Below, in pieces: positions 35,971 through 43,331 of a DNA stretch of 64,000 bases. The translations under genes were made by a program, and so were the position numbers. A model generated the notes under the pieces. It was not told the origin of the DNA and did not search any database. It worked only from the letters and a program-made list of their open reading frames with translations. This DNA is from Micavibrio sp. UBA2137. GTDB taxonomy: Bacteria > Pseudomonadota > Alphaproteobacteria > Micavibrionales > Micavibrionaceae. Positions within the stretch are counted from its first letter, which is position 1; every line of letters begins with the position of its first letter. The stretch lies in the NCBI GenBank assembly GCA_002328415.1, contig DCXL01000004.1, forward strand, positions 665,976 through 729,975, given 5' to 3'.

Positions 35971-36057
35971 AACACAGTCTCTTTAATTATTACTTATGAC
36001 AATCACTCATAAATAAAGAATTATAAAAAATCAATGTTTAACGTAATAATTATTCAA

Positions 36058-37023
36058 TTATTGCATAGACGGGTCGATGAAATAACGAATGGCCATCACA
36101 AGAGCGACTGACACGGCCAAGCCTATCATCATTTTCATGAAGTCACGCCCGACAATCGGGAAGACATATTTGAACTTGTAACTGGCACGATGCACGGTCG
36201 CAATGGCAAGCTCGCGCCCTGTCAAAAGACCGACAAAAACCCAAGTGGTGGACATCGGAATACTGTTCAATTCCTTGAAGTACCACAGGATAATTGCATA
36301 GATGAAATCGATAATCGTGGCAGAACGCATGAAACGCGAGCCTGTTTTCTCAAGAACGATATTCTGAATTTTCCCGCCTTGGAAATAAAAGATAACCCCT
36401 AGCCAAAAAACAAGCACCGCGATTGCCCCAATCAAGAGAGGCAGCGGCACCTCGCGCGGAAGATAAACCGCGATATTGGCCATGTCGTGTGAAAGCCATG
36501 AAAACCAAAGGAACCCAGTTGAGAGCCATTGCAACGTGCGCCAATATTTGCGGCTGCCCTTTTTGACCGTATTAAATTTTTCATTAATGAAATGCGCCAG
36601 TACCATCCACATGACATAGGCAACAACAGCCGCCACACCGTAGCCAACAATGGATTTGACCAGCATTTTTTCAAGGACAACCGTGGAGGCAAAAACCGAG
36701 AGTACCAAAAAGGTCGTAGACACAGGAATACCAATACGCGTGAGCAGGACAAGCACAAGCGGGGCGGCCGCGTGATACCATTCAATTTGAACGGGGGGAA
36801 TTTTCTCCAATCGCCCATAGGATATATCACCCCCATTGACCATCCACCCGTAACTAAGTGTAAAGATCAGAACCGCACTGGCCGCCAGCCAAAGCCAGTA
36901 CCATTTAAAAACGCGAATGTTTGAGGCGATAAAAGTTCCCAGTGTTTGTACCGAGTCGTTTCCGACAACCGCATACGCCGCCAACATAAATCCGATAAGG
37001 GCGTAGAGAGTATGAATATCCAT
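36058..37023 (-). CDS. PiT-family inorganic phosphate transporter-like protein
   Basis: 321 residues with about nine to ten hydrophobic helices. The duplicated PHO4-type signatures are visible: AYAVVGNDSVQTLGTFIASN near the N terminus with GIPVSTTFLVLSVF, and WLSHDMANIAVYLPR with NSIPMSTTWVFVGLLTGRE in the second half. Divalent anion or phosphate uptake is the expected role. It follows fliP by 18 bases on the same strand, so it is probably transcribed with flagellar export genes, which is odd for a transporter. Confidence 0.78.
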   Translation of the reverse strand: MDIHTLYALIGFMLAAYAVVGNDSVQTLGTFIASNIRVFKWYWLWLAASAVLIFTLSYGWMVNGGDISYGRLEKIPPVQIEWYHAAAPLVLVLLTRIGIPVSTTFLVLSVFASTVVLEKMLVKSIVGYGVAAVVAYVMWMVLAHFINEKFNTVKKGSRKYWRTLQWLSTGFLWFSWLSHDMANIAVYLPREVPLPLLIGAIAVLVFWLGVIFYFQGGKIQNIVLEKTGSRFMRSATIIDFIYAIILWYFKELNSIPMSTTWVFVGLLTGRELAIATVHRASYKFKYVFPIVGRDFMKMMIGLAVSVALVMAIRYFIDPSMQ

Positions 37024-37041
37024 GGGGGTCCTTCTTTCTTT

Positions 37042-37827
37042 TTAGGGCGTGTCGATGGGCACGCTTTCAAAGCTTTGAATGAGCGAGCCTGCGAGCAGGT
37101 TCCAGCCATCCACCAGTACAAAAAACACAATTTTAAACGGCAGAGAAATCATAATGGGAGGTAACATCATCATCCCCATCGACATGAGGATGGCAGCGGT
37201 TACCATATCAATGATGAGAAACGGCAGGAAGATCATAAAACCAATCTCAAACGCGCGGCGCAGCTCCGAAATCATGAAGGATGGGACAAGCACAGTGAGT
37301 GGCACATCCTCTGGTTCTGCAAAAGGTCCCTTGCCACTGAGTTCTGAGAAGAGAAGCAAATCATTCTGGCGCACATGACGCAACATGAATTGTTGGAAAG
37401 GTTCAACTGTACGCTCAAACGCCTGCATCTCGTCAATTTCCTCATTGACCAACGGTTCGACACCCTGCTTATAGGCAGCCTCCAGCGTTGGCGACATAAT
37501 GAAAAATGTCAGGAACAGCGCGAGTGAAACAAGCACCGTATTAGGAGGTGTTTGTTGAATACCCAAGGCCGTCCGCAGGAATGACAACACCACAATAATA
37601 CGTGTGAAGGATGTCATCATAATCAGGATTGATGGCGCAAGCGAGAGAATGGTGAGCAATGCAATCAGCTGGACAACGCGTCCTGTGACAGTGCCAGGAT
37701 TATCCCCTGCCCCTAAATCAAGCTGTACTGTTTGGGCCAAAACATCTGGCACGGGCATGAAAATCAGTGTTAAGAAAAGCGTGGCAAAGGTCGCGTAAGA
37801 CAGTGTTTTGCGTTTTGTCTGTGTCAT
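37042..37827 (-). CDS. fliP: Flagellar export gate protein FliP
   Basis: 261 residues. Signal peptide (FATLFLTLIFMPVPDVLAQ), then the family blocks SILIMMTSFTRIIVVLSFLR, LGIQQTPPNTVLVSLALFLT and VPSFMISELRRAFEIGFMIF, ending in ISLPFKIVFFVLVDGWNLL. It forms the core of the type III export gate with FliQ and FliR, which are encoded at 41133-42191. Its start overlaps the fliO stop by 4 bases. Confidence 0.97.
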   Translation of the reverse strand: MTQTKRKTLSYATFATLFLTLIFMPVPDVLAQTVQLDLGAGDNPGTVTGRVVQLIALLTILSLAPSILIMMTSFTRIIVVLSFLRTALGIQQTPPNTVLVSLALFLTFFIMSPTLEAAYKQGVEPLVNEEIDEMQAFERTVEPFQQFMLRHVRQNDLLLFSELSGKGPFAEPEDVPLTVLVPSFMISELRRAFEIGFMIFLPFLIIDMVTAAILMSMGMMMLPPIMISLPFKIVFFVLVDGWNLLAGSLIQSFESVPIDTP

Positions 37828-38105
37828 GCCTTGCCCTTCTTTTTGCTTTCAGATTTAAGCGTGTCGACAACAGTTTCACCCGAGAGGCCCAAAATTACAA
37901 GATGCTCTTTCCCGTCACATTCCAAAATAACGGCACGACGTTTGGCATCCAGCGACATGGTTTCAACCAGATTGATACGCTTGTCAGTGTTACGCTTCAA
38001 TCCGCGATTTTGGGAGATATATTTCAAAACCAGCGCCAGCCCGCCCATCATGGTCATGACAAAGGCGAAGGCCAGAAAAAAGCGCAATAATGATACGGTG
38101 TCCAT
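37824..38105 (-). CDS. fliO: Flagellar export assembly protein FliO
   Basis: 93 residues, a typical short FliO. One N-terminal membrane helix (LRFFLAFAFVMTMMGGLALVL) and then the small cytoplasmic beta domain NLVETMSLDAKRRAVILECD followed by HLVILGLSGETVV. It acts as an assembly factor for FliP. Located between fliP and an unknown small gene. Confidence 0.88.
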   Translation of the reverse strand: MDTVSLLRFFLAFAFVMTMMGGLALVLKYISQNRGLKRNTDKRINLVETMSLDAKRRAVILECDGKEHLVILGLSGETVVDTLKSESKKKGKA

Positions 38106-38111
38106 ACACCT

Positions 38112-38405
38112 TTAATGACTTGTTTCGGCCCGCTTGACAAGGGTGTCGCGCAGATTTTCAACAGACATCACCAATTCCTCGGCCAAGGACAACATTTCCT
38201 TTAACTCGTATTTGAGGGCATGCGCCACAACTGGCGGGGATTTCTCAATGCGCGAACATATGTCTGAAATTGTCGCATCCAACCCCATAACATTAGGAAT
38301 AGTTTCCTGATTTATGTCAGTCAGTGCCTCCTCCAGTTTCATGCGACAGCTGGCAATCTCGCTTTGGAAATTTTCAATCGCTTGTTTATGGGCTGGATTA
38401 TCCAT
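38112..38405 (-). CDS. Small helical protein of the fliP operon (unknown, FlgN-like size)
   Basis: 97 residues, almost wholly alpha-helical and probably coiled coil (FQSEIASCRMKLEEALTDIN, ALKYELKEMLSLAEELVMSV). I recognise no family, although its size and helix pattern recall flagellar export chaperones or FliX-like small proteins. It is 6 bases after fliO's start side and directly abuts the FlhB-like gene, so it is a true operon member. Confidence 0.6.
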   Translation of the reverse strand: MDNPAHKQAIENFQSEIASCRMKLEEALTDINQETIPNVMGLDATISDICSRIEKSPPVVAHALKYELKEMLSLAEELVMSVENLRDTLVKRAETSH

Positions 38406-38828
38406 CTATTTGTCCCCTTTTATGCTCTCTTCTGGCTTATCTTCTGCCTTTTCATCCCATTCTGCAAGAATATCCCCCAAAATGGCATCAAAAGGGTTGG
38501 GCTCCTGATTGGCGCGGAATACATAGGATAAAATCTCGGCAATCGCCAAAAACGCCTCCGAGGGGATGGGAGAATCAAGATCAATACGTGCCAAAATCTC
38601 GGCCAAATCCTCATCTTGGCGGACTTTTACACCCTGTTCATAGGCCAGTTGCAAAATTTGCTCGGCAATTTTCCCCCGTCCAGAGGCCACAATGCGCGGA
38701 ATATCGCCAAAATCATCCCCTGATTGGATCGCAACAGCGAGTTGATCCTTCAAAATTTGCGTTGTATTTAAAGGGGTTAGACCATCATCTAGCCCAATTT
38801 TATCCTCTATAGGTGGTTTTTTGGGCAT
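38406..38828 (-). CDS. FlhB C-terminal-domain paralogue (FhlB/FlhX-like)
   Basis: About 140 residues from the ATG complementary to 38826-38828; a TTG six codons upstream would overlap the flgB promoter. The C-terminal half matches the cytoplasmic end of FlhB: PRIVASGRGKIAEQILQLAY, VKVRQDEDLAEILARIDLDS and IPSEAFLAIAEILSYVFR. It lacks the NPTH autocleavage site and membrane helices. Such stand-alone FlhB tails can partly replace the cleaved C-terminal part of FlhB. Full-length flhB is at 42210-43277. Confidence 0.82.
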   Translation of the reverse strand: MPKKPPIEDKIGLDDGLTPLNTTQILKDQLAVAIQSGDDFGDIPRIVASGRGKIAEQILQLAYEQGVKVRQDEDLAEILARIDLDSPIPSEAFLAIAEILSYVFRANQEPNPFDAILGDILAEWDEKAEDKPEESIKGDK

Positions 38829-38829
38829 T

Positions 38830-38845
38830 TGGCACGCTTCCTGCA
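38830..38845 (+). promoter_or_regulatory. Sigma-54 promoter for the flgB operon
   Basis: TGGCACGCTTCCTGCA fits the consensus TGGCACG-N4-TTGCA with a single mismatch and correct GG to GC spacing (ten bases between). Transcription would begin near 38857, 38 bases before the flgB ATG. Confidence 0.8.
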
Positions 38846-38894
38846 ACGTTAGTGGTGGGTTGGATAAAAGTTAATTTAGATAAGGGTTAAAACC

Positions 38895-39305
38895 ATGACA
38901 ATACAAAATATAGCATTATTCAAGGCATTAGGGTCAAAAATGCAGTATCTGGACGCTAAACAAAAGGTTTTGGCACAGAATATCTCTAATGCAGACACAC
39001 CAAATTACACAGCGCGTGAAATCTCAAATCCTGATTTTGGACGCGTGCTTAAGAAAGTCACAGGCGATAACAGTGTGCGCCTGAGCACACGCACAGCAGG
39101 CCATATGGCCCCTGTTGGTGAGGCTGCGCCTGGTCGTAACCAGAAGCAAGGCGAATTTTACGAGGTTGCCCCCGGTAAGAACGCCGTTGTTTTGGAAGAG
39201 CAAATGCTGAAAGCCACAGAGGCCAGTATGGATCATTCATTGATGCTTAACGTCATGAAGAAAAACATCGGCATGATCCGCATGGCAATTGGAAATAATA
39301 ATTAA
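38895..39305 (+). CDS. flgB: Flagellar proximal rod protein FlgB
   Basis: 136 residues. Family motif LGSKMQYLDAKQKVLAQNIS then ADTPNYTAREISNPDF at the N terminus and the C-terminal helix EEQMLKATEASMDHSLML then NVMKKNIGMIRMAIG. First gene of a plus-strand operon that continues to cckA; driven by the sigma-54 site at 38830-38845. Confidence 0.95.
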   Translation: MTIQNIALFKALGSKMQYLDAKQKVLAQNISNADTPNYTAREISNPDFGRVLKKVTGDNSVRLSTRTAGHMAPVGEAAPGRNQKQGEFYEVAPGKNAVVLEEQMLKATEASMDHSLMLNVMKKNIGMIRMAIGNNN

Positions 39306-39321
39306 GGGAAAAGAGAGTATC

Positions 39322-39344
39322 TCAACCGACTTTAGGAAGGTTGA
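39322..39344 (+). repeat. Flagellar leader hairpin element, copy D (upstream of flgC)
   Basis: TCAACC, loop GACTTTAGGAA, GGTTGA. The 3' end is exactly 22 bases before the flgC ATG, and those 22 bases (A-rich, then AAAGGAGT) closely match the stretch between copy C and flgA. Confidence 0.82.
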
Positions 39345-39366
39345 ATATTAAAAAAGGAGTTTAATA

Positions 39367-39780
39367 ATGACTGAAATGTTTTCAACAATGGCAATTTCTT
39401 CACATGGCATGCGCGCTCAAGGGAGCCGTGTTCGCGTGATTGCAGAAAATCTTGCTAACAAAGATACAGGCCCCACTCGCCCTGGTGAAGATCCTTACAT
39501 CCGCCAAGTCATCACATTTGAGAACGAGATGGATAAAAATATCGGCTCAAAAATTGTAAAGGTTAAGGATGTCGAGAAAGTCGATAAAGAGCAGTTTGTT
39601 TTGAAATACATGCCAGACCATCCAGCCGCTGATGATCAGGGTTATGTGCGTATGCCAAACATCAATTCACTGATTGAGATGATGGATATGCGCGAGGCCA
39701 CACGTTCGTACGAGGCTAATCTGGGAATGGTTGAACAATCACGTGACATGATGTTGCGCACAATCGACATGATTAGATAA
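39367..39780 (+). CDS. flgC: Flagellar proximal rod protein FlgC
   Basis: 137 residues. MFSTMAISSHGMRAQGSRVR and VIAENLANKDTGPTRPGEDP at the start, YVRMPNINSLIEMMDMREAT then RSYEANLGMVEQSRDMMLRT at the end: standard FlgC. Shine-Dalgarno AAAGGAG. It has its own hairpin leader (copy D), unlike flgB. Confidence 0.95.
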   Translation: MTEMFSTMAISSHGMRAQGSRVRVIAENLANKDTGPTRPGEDPYIRQVITFENEMDKNIGSKIVKVKDVEKVDKEQFVLKYMPDHPAADDQGYVRMPNINSLIEMMDMREATRSYEANLGMVEQSRDMMLRTIDMIR

Positions 39781-39810
39781 TTGGGAATTTGGGATTAAAT
39801 CTGCTATACT
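39781..39810 (+). promoter_or_regulatory. Possible internal promoter ahead of fliE
   Basis: TTGGGA, 18 bases, TATACT, 30 bases before the fliE ATG, in the 60-base gap after flgC. A good -10 but a mediocre -35; it may supplement read-through from flgB. Confidence 0.3.
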
Positions 39811-39840
39811 TATTAAGTAGAAATATAAAGGACAGGCATC

Positions 39841-40152
39841 ATGGATAAAATTGCAAACCAAGTCGCAGCCAATATTTACGGCACCTCGGCAAAAATTGCC
39901 GGGCAAGAAGGCAAGTCTGCTGGTGCAACAGGGGATGTCTCATTCGATGCTATCTTAAAGCAAACCGCCACAAACGTACTTGATACGATGAAGGCGGGTG
40001 AGAAAATGTCTGCCGAGGCCATCACAGGTAAGGCTGATATTAACGATGTGGTGCAGGCCGTCACAGCCTCTGAGATTACGTTGCAAACTGTCGTTGCGGT
40101 GCGTGATCGTCTGGTCTCATCCCTACAAGATATCTTACGCATGCCAATGTAA
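39841..40152 (+). CDS. fliE: Flagellar MS-ring/rod junction protein FliE
   Basis: 103 residues. Contains SFDAILKQTATNVLDTMKAG, ADINDVVQAVTASEITLQTV and VAVRDRLVSSLQDILRMPM, the FliE C-terminal signature. It joins the MS ring to the rod and is the first rod substrate exported. Confidence 0.93.
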   Translation: MDKIANQVAANIYGTSAKIAGQEGKSAGATGDVSFDAILKQTATNVLDTMKAGEKMSAEAITGKADINDVVQAVTASEITLQTVVAVRDRLVSSLQDILRMPM

Positions 40153-40182
40153 TAAACGCCCTATTACACTAACCGAATTTCA

Positions 40183-40211
40183 TTGACATAAAACTTAAAT
40201 TTCCTTATTGC
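40183..40211 (+). promoter_or_regulatory. Possible promoter directly before the CheR-like gene
   Basis: A perfect -35 TTGACA, 17 bases, then TATTGC. The predicted transcription start falls at or next to the ATG at 40219, and there is no Shine-Dalgarno, so the message may be leaderless. Confidence 0.35.
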
Positions 40212-40218
40212 TCTGCGC

Positions 40219-41082
40219 ATGAGAATTGCGCAAAACCGTATTGATTTCCCCGCCTATAACACACATGGTGTCGATGTCTTTGCGCGTCCACATTGTGCTC
40301 TGATTGATATTTATGAAAGTGGCGACCACGCGCATATTCGCGGTACAACAACACTTAATCGTGACCCTCTCCTTTTAAAGCGCTTAAGTTGTGTTGCCCA
40401 TGCGTTAAAGGCCATCCGTTTTGATAAAAATCCACTTGATAAAACACCGTTAAAGCAACTTTTTGCAGCTTGCTCGGTTGGGTTGGACGCACAATCTCAA
40501 GCCCTAACCCATGAATTAAAGGGTCTAAAATCTGGCAAAGACATTGACATTCACGGGGTAGATATCAGTGCGCGTTTTACCGCCTGCGCACGCGAGGGGT
40601 ATTTCCCGATTGAGGCCACAGATAATATTCCCGATACATGGCTGGAACGCATTGTTTTTGATGGGAAATACACGAACGGGCTGCGTTTTGAAGATATGGG
40701 CATTACATTTCATGATGCACAAGACATTCGGGACCATAAAGAACGGTATGACATAAGTGTCGTAACCAACGTGCTTTATCACATGGATAAGGACACAGCC
40801 ATAGAGACAATGGTACATTTAACAGGACAAACATCCTCTATCATTGCAACTGACCCAGCCTCTATTGATAAACATTGTGATGATCTGATGCCTATCTTGT
40901 ACAGAAACGGCTTTATGAATTTGACCTCGCTTTTAAGGCAGGCGCAAAATGTGCGTCCCGTTTCGGCCTTACGTGAAAACGCAGAATCGCAAATCTTTGC
41001 GCATGTCAGTGTCGCCCGCGGGATTGTAGAGATGTGTGGTGATAAAGCGCAACCTGTCGATTTTTCCGATTTCAGATTATAA
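40219..41082 (+). CDS. CheR-like methyltransferase-fold protein in the flagellar operon
   Basis: 287 residues. The order of motifs follows CheR: LFAACSVGLDAQSQALTHEL (SAM loop region, but lacking the usual GEE), IHGVDISARFTACAREGYFP, LRFEDMGITFHDAQDI and YDISVVTNVLYHMDKD. The N-terminal 70 residues are not the usual CheR helical domain. Whether it still binds SAM is unclear. It sits between fliE and fliQ, where no methyltransferase is expected, and may have its own promoter. Confidence 0.6.
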   Translation: MRIAQNRIDFPAYNTHGVDVFARPHCALIDIYESGDHAHIRGTTTLNRDPLLLKRLSCVAHALKAIRFDKNPLDKTPLKQLFAACSVGLDAQSQALTHELKGLKSGKDIDIHGVDISARFTACAREGYFPIEATDNIPDTWLERIVFDGKYTNGLRFEDMGITFHDAQDIRDHKERYDISVVTNVLYHMDKDTAIETMVHLTGQTSSIIATDPASIDKHCDDLMPILYRNGFMNLTSLLRQAQNVRPVSALRENAESQIFAHVSVARGIVEMCGDKAQPVDFSDFRL

Positions 41083-41132
41083 CTCTGTTTTCCGTCTCGA
41101 CAAGGCGCGTCCTTCCTTTTAGACTGACAAAC

Positions 41133-41399
41133 ATGGAACAAAGCGATATCATTGCACTTATTCAGGAAACCATTTGGCTAACCATTCGGCTCAGCACGCC
41201 TGTTATGGTGATTGGCCTGATTGTTGGTGTAGTTATTGCGCTTGTGCAGGCGCTGACGCAAATTCAGGAAATCACACTTGTCTTTGTGCCTAAAATTTTA
41301 GCGATTTTTATCGCCATTTTCGTATTCCTACCAGCCTTTGCCGCAACGCTCATTACATTTATGCAGCAAATTGCTGACCGTATTGTTGGCATTAACTAG
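41133..41399 (+). CDS. fliQ: Flagellar export gate protein FliQ
   Basis: 88 residues, two membrane helices. Family pattern: LIQETIWLTIRLSTPVMVIG, VGVVIALVQALTQIQEITLV and FVPKILAIFIAIFVFLPAFA. Export gate component with FliP and FliR. 24 bases before fliR. Confidence 0.95.
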   Translation: MEQSDIIALIQETIWLTIRLSTPVMVIGLIVGVVIALVQALTQIQEITLVFVPKILAIFIAIFVFLPAFAATLITFMQQIADRIVGIN

Positions 41400-41423
41400 C
41401 CACCCCTTAAAGGATAACCGCGC

Positions 41424-42191
41424 ATGGAAACATTAGCTGAGTTTTTTGAAACAGGCGTTTATGTCTTTATGCTGATTTTTATGCGTATCGGCACGGCCAT
41501 GATGCTCTTTCCCGGCATTGGGGACACCTACACGCCTGTGCGCGTGCGTTTGTTTTTGGGGCTTGGGCTGACATTAGTCCTGTTCCCGCTTCTCTCGCAA
41601 ATTATGCCGAGCGAAATTCCAGGCACATTCGCCTTCTTTATCCTTCTCTTCCGTGAATTTATGCTAGGCGCTTTTATCGGCATTGTTGCGCGTATTTTGC
41701 TTATGGCGCTTGATACCGCAGGGATGCTTGTGTCCTTGCAGGCAGGTCTATCCAATGCACAACTTTTTAACCCCGCCCTTGCCACGCAAGGATCTATCAT
41801 TGGTGCATTTTTTGTCATTACAGGAACAATGCTCATTTTTGTCACAGATCTGCATCACTTGATGATTTACGGGCTGGTTAATAGTTACGAGATTTTTCCC
41901 GTTGGCGCGGTTTTGCCTTTTGATACAATGGGCGAGTTGGTGACAAAGGCCGTAGCAACGGCATTTTACACTGGGGTTAGTGTGGCCGCGCCGTTCCTTG
42001 TTGTCACACTTCTTCTTTATATTGGCATGGGTGTTTTGGCGCGCCTCATGCCCCAAGTTCAGGTGTTTTTGCTGGCTATTCCTGTTCAAATTCTGCTCTC
42101 CTTTACGGTTATGGCCGTCGGTGTTGTCGCGGGTTTAACCTATTGGCTCTCCTTTTACGAACAAGGTATTCGCTTTTTCTTTGGCGGATAA
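41424..42191 (+). CDS. fliR: Flagellar export gate protein FliR
   Basis: 255 residues, about six membrane helices. Typical blocks are VFMLIFMRIGTAMMLFPGIG, REFMLGAFIGIVARILLMAL and ARLMPQVQVFLLAIPVQILL. It lies between fliQ and flhB, the common order for the export gate genes. Confidence 0.95.
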   Translation: METLAEFFETGVYVFMLIFMRIGTAMMLFPGIGDTYTPVRVRLFLGLGLTLVLFPLLSQIMPSEIPGTFAFFILLFREFMLGAFIGIVARILLMALDTAGMLVSLQAGLSNAQLFNPALATQGSIIGAFFVITGTMLIFVTDLHHLMIYGLVNSYEIFPVGAVLPFDTMGELVTKAVATAFYTGVSVAAPFLVVTLLLYIGMGVLARLMPQVQVFLLAIPVQILLSFTVMAVGVVAGLTYWLSFYEQGIRFFFGG

Positions 42192-42209
42192 ATGAGGTAA
42201 ACTGGATTT

Positions 42210-43277
42210 ATGAGCGATAACGAAGACGACTCCCAGAAAACCGAGGACCCCACCCCGAAAAAGATTGAAGAATCGCGTAAAAAGGGTCAGGTCGCGCTTT
42301 CGCGCGAGGTTAACCACTGGGTCATGTTACTGGCTGCAACCATTTTGGTTGCCACAGTCATAGGGCCAGTCTTTTCCCGTATCTTTGTGCAATTGCGCAG
42401 CTTCCTTGAAAAGGCACATGAAATGCCTGTGGCCTCGGGCGGCTTTGCACTTGTTATGAATGAGGCCTTCATGAATGTTGGGATTGCGCTCATCTTGCCC
42501 TTTCTCATTCTTTTATTTGCCGCTTTCATTGGACCCTTTGCTCAGGTCGGACCACTTTATGCACCTGAAAGCCTAAAGCCTGATTTGCAAAAACTATCCC
42601 TTGTCAAAGGGTTCAAGCGGCTTTTTTCGGCGCGTTCTCTGGTTGAATTTGGTAAAGGTATTTTAAAACTCTGTGCGATTGGCCTTGTGGGGACATTGCT
42701 TCTTACCCCCTATTTTAACGGTCTGGAGCATACCGTCTCGATGCCAATGGGTGACCTTGTGGTTGAAATCAGGTCGCTTGTTTTGCGCATGATGTCAGGG
42801 ATATTGGTTGTCTTACTTGTGATTGCAGTCGCTGACCTTGTGTTTCAAAGATACGAGAATTTTCAGAAAATGCGCATGAGCAAGCAGGAATTAAAAGACG
42901 AATATCGCCAAACAGAAGGTGACCCACATGTTAAATCCAAGCTGAAGCAATTACGCGCCGAACGTGCCCGTCAGCGGATGATGCAGGCCGTCCCCGAGGC
43001 CGATGTGGTTATCACCAACCCGACCCACTATTCCATAGCGCTCAAATATGATCCTGATAATGATGATGCGCCGCGCGTTATTGCCAAGGGTGTTGATGAG
43101 GTGGCTTTGCGTATCCGAGAGGTTGCCAAGGAACATGATATTACCCTGTACGAGGACAGACCACTCGCGCGCTCACTTTATGACATGGTCGAGCTTGATG
43201 ATGTTATCCCATCGGAACTCTTCAAGGCTGTGGCCGAGGTGATTTCGTTCGTCTTCCAAAAACGTGGAAAACTTTAA
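42210..43277 (+). CDS. flhB: Flagellar export switch protein FlhB
   Basis: 355 residues. N-terminal KTEDPTPKKIEESRKKGQVA is the family start; four membrane helices follow, and the cytoplasmic domain has the autocleavage site NPTH at 270-273 (VVITNPTHYSIALKYD) and the end YEDRPLARSLYDMVELDDVI then VISFVFQKRGKL. It switches export from rod/hook to filament substrates. Confidence 0.97.
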   Translation: MSDNEDDSQKTEDPTPKKIEESRKKGQVALSREVNHWVMLLAATILVATVIGPVFSRIFVQLRSFLEKAHEMPVASGGFALVMNEAFMNVGIALILPFLILLFAAFIGPFAQVGPLYAPESLKPDLQKLSLVKGFKRLFSARSLVEFGKGILKLCAIGLVGTLLLTPYFNGLEHTVSMPMGDLVVEIRSLVLRMMSGILVVLLVIAVADLVFQRYENFQKMRMSKQELKDEYRQTEGDPHVKSKLKQLRAERARQRMMQAVPEADVVITNPTHYSIALKYDPDNDDAPRVIAKGVDEVALRIREVAKEHDITLYEDRPLARSLYDMVELDDVIPSELFKAVAEVISFVFQKRGKL

Positions 43278-43331
43278 GCCCTCCACTCAGCCTATTGTCT
43301 TTTTTAACGAATTTATGGCACTCTTTTGAGC

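Noticed and set aside
38850..38894. CtrA box (TTAA-N7-TTAA) upstream of flgB
   Set aside because: TTAA half-sites are present but 12 bases apart, not 7; similar near-misses before fliL and flgF were also dropped.
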